From: Typhlomys cinereus
Taxonomy: Eukaryota > Chordata > Mammalia > Rodentia > Platacanthomyidae
Assembly (NCBI GenBank): GCA_023101885.1
Contig: JALPQD010000076.1
Location: 2,498,397 to 2,562,396, forward strand
Length of the DNA: 64,000 nt
Direction of reading: 5' to 3'
The notes below the pieces were generated by a model that did no database searches, was not told the origin of the DNA, and saw nothing but the letters and a program-made list of their open reading frames with translations. Both the position numbers and the translations under genes were made by a program. Within the stretch, counting starts at the first letter, position 1. Each line of letters opens with the position of its first letter. Of the stretch, positions 60,643-64,000 are shown piece after piece.

Positions 60643-62607
60643 GTAATAAATGAATAACTTTTCAAAGTAAAGTTAATTTGCAGTGCTATAAAAATTAAAT
60701 CATACACATGAAATTATAAAGTAGGAATTAATTCACACTCATCTTTTGCGTCTCTGTTTTTAATTACGCCATTTCTGGACTATCTTGTATGAAATGTGAA
60801 GAAAACAATGATATCTTAGGATAAGATTAATTTCATTCAGGAGCAAAAGACAAATCTCTCCAAGTGAGATACTACGATTTTGGTTCGGCCCATTTCATCC
60901 TAGAAACTGGTTGGCAACGTCCCTGAAGATTGAGACTTCTAGCTTAGGCAAACCACAATTATTTCAGGGCCCTGAGGTAAAGCATTGAGACTTTAATTCA
61001 AACCTTCCAGGAAAAGACATCAGATTACATTTCTATCTACTCCTTCCTCCCATGCTGAGTGAGAATTATTCTTGCTTGACAGTTAAACATGTCTTTTGAG
61101 AAAGTCTTCATTTTGGCACTATCCTGACAACTGATGATGCCTGATGCAGAGGAGTAGGGGAGAGAATATTCTAGCACACATACTTTGTTTGTGTTTTCCT
61201 TCTGCTCGCTAAGGTTTTCAACTATGGCTAAAAATTAATTTTAACTTCCTACACGCTTCTGCTACCTACCCCTTCTGTTTCATGTGCTACAACTGTGTTC
61301 TATAAACAAGAGTCAGAACCTTTGGAAATGACCTGCAGGTTATTACCAGGAAAGGTCTTTCCTTACCTAGTAGATGCTCTGTAAGGAAATATTCACTCTG
61401 TTATCACGCTTTCAGCCACAGGCAGGCCCAATCTTGGCACCATATATTTATTCCTTAACTCAGTTAGTCCAGTTCGATAGATAAGTTCGCTTCAGAGCAT
61501 TGACTTGGCTGCATCCAACGGTGTTTTCAATTTGCTGTGGTTTGAGAAGTAGTAACACGCTCATGAATTAGTCTCAGGCTATCTTAATTCAGCTATCTTA
61601 AACTAATGTCATGAAAACAAAGTTTTACAGAGACGACTTCTGCCAAGTGGGTCCTCCGTAAAAAAATGCCTTTGTTTTATTTCAAAGAGAGGGTTTATAG
61701 ATTGTGAAGGTCTCTCTGCCTCTTCCGTCTGCTTTCTGAATCCTTTCCAATGCATCCCATGCAGAGTCCTTGTCACCATGAAGCAAATGATCTTTGCTGT
61801 CCAACAAGACTGTTTGTGGGACCCACACTGTAAAATTAACACCATTTACATTTTAACAAGGATAAATCACATGACAGTGCTTCCAGCTCTAGCATATGGA
61901 AAGAGTAAAAGTCACTTCCTCTCCAAGAAGCAAGCCAGCTGGGCTCCAGCCGGGATGGGGACCCTCAAGGAGGTGTCGGGAGCCAGCCGGGAAGCTGGCC
62001 TTGGCCTGTTGTGTTGGGGAAGTGGTTGCAGCAGTCTCCTGCTGCCTGGCAGGGGTGGCAAACCCAGCTTATCCTAGGAGTGACCTCCCTTTGTAGCACA
62101 AAGCCAGAAGGGACCCTGTTGCCTTCCAGGACCGCTTCCTGAAATGCACTTTTGACTCGTTTAATTGGAGGGGCCAGGGACCAGGAGGATAGCTTGTGTC
62201 AGCTGACCACCGGAGTGTACTGCCAAACACGTAGCCCATGTGTAATGTCTGCTTGGTGCCTAAACTTCTGTCCTCCACGTCCTCAAAAACAAGAGTTTCG
62301 TGATTTATGTGGGCATTTCCCCGCTGCCCCTGGGGTCTATATTCTGTATAATAGATACTCTGAGCCAGAAATATTTGTCAAGGCAAGTAAACCAGCCGGC
62401 TCCTCCCAAGGAGAGAAAGCGTGTAGTGAACTGTCAGCCTCTGGCGAAGCCCCCAGCGCTCGCCTGTGATCATGCTGTCTGATCTGAGGCTTTAGAAATG
62501 TTCTCCTTTTTCACTTCCCTACACACGAGGCAAGAGTGTTAATAATCCTGGCTCTCCCTATCCACTCATTATTTGATTTTGGTTGTCAACTTTTTCTTTT
62601 TCTTTCG
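60643..62607. other. Unassigned intron DNA
   Basis: Unique-looking intron after the ATP8A2 exon, with no recognised repeat. Moderately GC-rich at 61920-62160. Confidence 0.45.
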
Positions 62608-62690
62608 TGGTGCTAGGAATCAAAGGGAGTCTTTAAACTAGCAATTGTTCTATTCCTGATGTATGCCCGCCCACCTGCTTCCCGCCTCAG
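62608..62690 (-). mobile_element. ID-like SINE part (possible B1-ID dimer)
   Basis: TGGTGCTAGGAATCAAAGGG and a degraded head. With the adjacent B1 at 62705 (same strand), the - strand order is B1 then ID. Confidence 0.4.
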
Positions 62691-62704
62691 CCCATCATTT
62701 TTTT

Positions 62705-62810
62705 GTTTGTTTGCTAGGACAGGGTCTTTCTATATAGTCCAGGTTGGTCTTGAATTGGAGATCTTCCTGCTTCCGTCTCCTGAGTGCAGAAACTGTAAGT
62801 GTGGTTCCCC
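62705..62810 (-). mobile_element. B1 SINE
   Basis: GACAGGGTCTTTCTATATAG, TCCAGGTTGGTCTTGAATTG, GTCTCCTGAGTGCAGAAACT. Confidence 0.75.
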
Positions 62811-64000
62811 CAAGTCTAGGGACCTTCTCTTTGCAAAGGGCCTAAGCTCCCCCACAGGGCAGCCTGTCTTTTCCAGTAGACATCTCTAGGCTCCTAAGAA
62901 CAGTGGCATCTGCTCATCTTCTAGCAACTTCCACTTTCTGCACCCTGTCCCTCACTTCCGTTTCAGTCTCTAGGGTGTTAAGAGTAAGAAAGGAGAGAAG
63001 ACCAGTGAAGTCATTCACTCACTTTTTCCAGAAAGTCTGTCGGCTTTCAAGACAAAGACCCATGATTAGATGATCTTAAGTCAGATTTGGAACGTGATAA
63101 AAAGCCTGCTCTATTATTCTGTTCACAAGAAGTTTTATGAGGGACCCAACTAACCTAATCCTTTATTAGAATAATTGATTATATGTGATCCCTGGCTAAT
63201 GAGAAGTCTTATTAGAAGCATGAAATATAAAGTGTCCAGAGTGATTTTTAACATCTTTTAGCTTAGACACTTTCCAAATACTCACCAGGAGTAGCATGCT
63301 TAGATCAGCTGCCACGGCCAGCCATATTTTCATCTGGGAGAAATTTGTTACTATCACTTTCTATGAGTGATACAAAGCTTGAAGCCACCACACAGAGGAA
63401 CGAGTTTCCCTTTGTGGAACAGCAGCATCACACAATACCTTCTCAGGTTCCAGAATGACTTCATTTCCTTATTCTAATCCCAGATAGGCAGTTAAATGGC
63501 AATAAAAGGTAATAAGCAATTCCTCAGGACAAACGAACCTTGATTGTTTTCTAATATTCTAAGCAAACCAGTTTCTCTTAAAACACATTGCATTTCCATT
63601 TCACCCACAGTTAGAATTTAATGTTTCCGTTTGACTGAATAGCTTTGCATGCAAAAGAAGGGTGGGGAGGTTCAGAAAAACGTTTCTGAAACAAAAAGAT
63701 GAAAAGCTCAAGATGCTGAGCCAAACTTTTCATTTTTAAAAGTCTCTGAGGGAACATAAAAGCAGAGGACATAAATTGCAGAAGAGGACAGGGACCAGGG
63801 GCAGGGGACAGAGAGGGAAATGGGGTGGGGGTAGGGATGAAAATAATGGAAGCAGGTTCTATACAGGCATGAAAAGCTCATGGCGAAACCCATTATTGTT
63901 TAGGATAAATACATGCTCACATAAAGAGAAGGAAATTAAAATCCCCGAAGGATCTAGAAATACCCGTAAGCTGTATCTGAAAGCTCCTGAAGGGCTCCTG
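62811..64000. other. Unassigned intron DNA
   Basis: Repeat-poor. 63100-63260 is AT-rich with TTAGAATAATTGATTATA-type cores. GGGA-rich near 63790-63840. Confidence 0.4.

Overview
This is a mammalian, clearly rodent, nuclear genomic window, almost all of it intron. The only coding sequence I can defend is one 89-bp exon at 59515-59603 on the + strand. It encodes the last transmembrane segment of the P4-ATPase flippase ATP8A2. The 59.5 kb before it and the 4.4 kb after it are read as introns of the same gene; neither intron end lies in the window. Short open frames elsewhere are fragments of repeats or chance ORFs.

Rodent origin is shown by B1 (7SL-derived), ID and B3/B2-superfamily SINEs. The dominant SINE is a B2-superfamily element of about 220 bp plus a long (CA)n tail. 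Its tRNA-like head reads GGGGCTGGAGAGATGGCTCA, but its body is unlike mouse/rat B2. It best fits the DIP type described from jerboas and relatives (Dipodoidea), so I lean to a dipodoid rodent, at moderate confidence and from memory of the family.

Layout. 1-8.7 kb: intron with B1, ID, B3, DIP-like and MaLR LTR copies. 8.78-10.53 kb: a 1751-bp solo-LTR-like retroviral element on the - strand, with TGCCGC/GCGGCA ends and a 6-bp target duplication, inserted in a SINE tail. 10.5-20 kb: SINEs, old L1, L2 and long CA tracts. 20.8-21.3 kb: repeat-free, homeodomain/SOX-motif-rich DNA resembling a conserved non-coding element. 21.3-25.3 kb: old L1, MaLR and unclassified repeats. 25.55-27.83 kb: a local direct duplication. 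26-36 kb: L2, MIR, ID and B4-like elements, nested SINEs and further candidate conserved blocks. 36.5-37.3 kb: a DIP-like SINE followed by about 575 bp of polypurine. 38-48 kb: L1 3' end, MaLR, satellites. 49.1-49.6 kb: RPL26 retropseudogene. 49.96-51.82 kb: 5'-truncated L1, immediately followed by a SINE insertion. 52-60.6 kb: SINEs, a minisatellite and the ATP8A2 exon. 60.6-64 kb: mostly unique intron.

I found no operon, CRISPR, bacterial system or new protein system. The points worth a second look are the retroviral LTR, the SINE-born microsatellites, the adjacent young retrotransposon insertions, the 2-kb-offset duplication and the candidate regulatory blocks.
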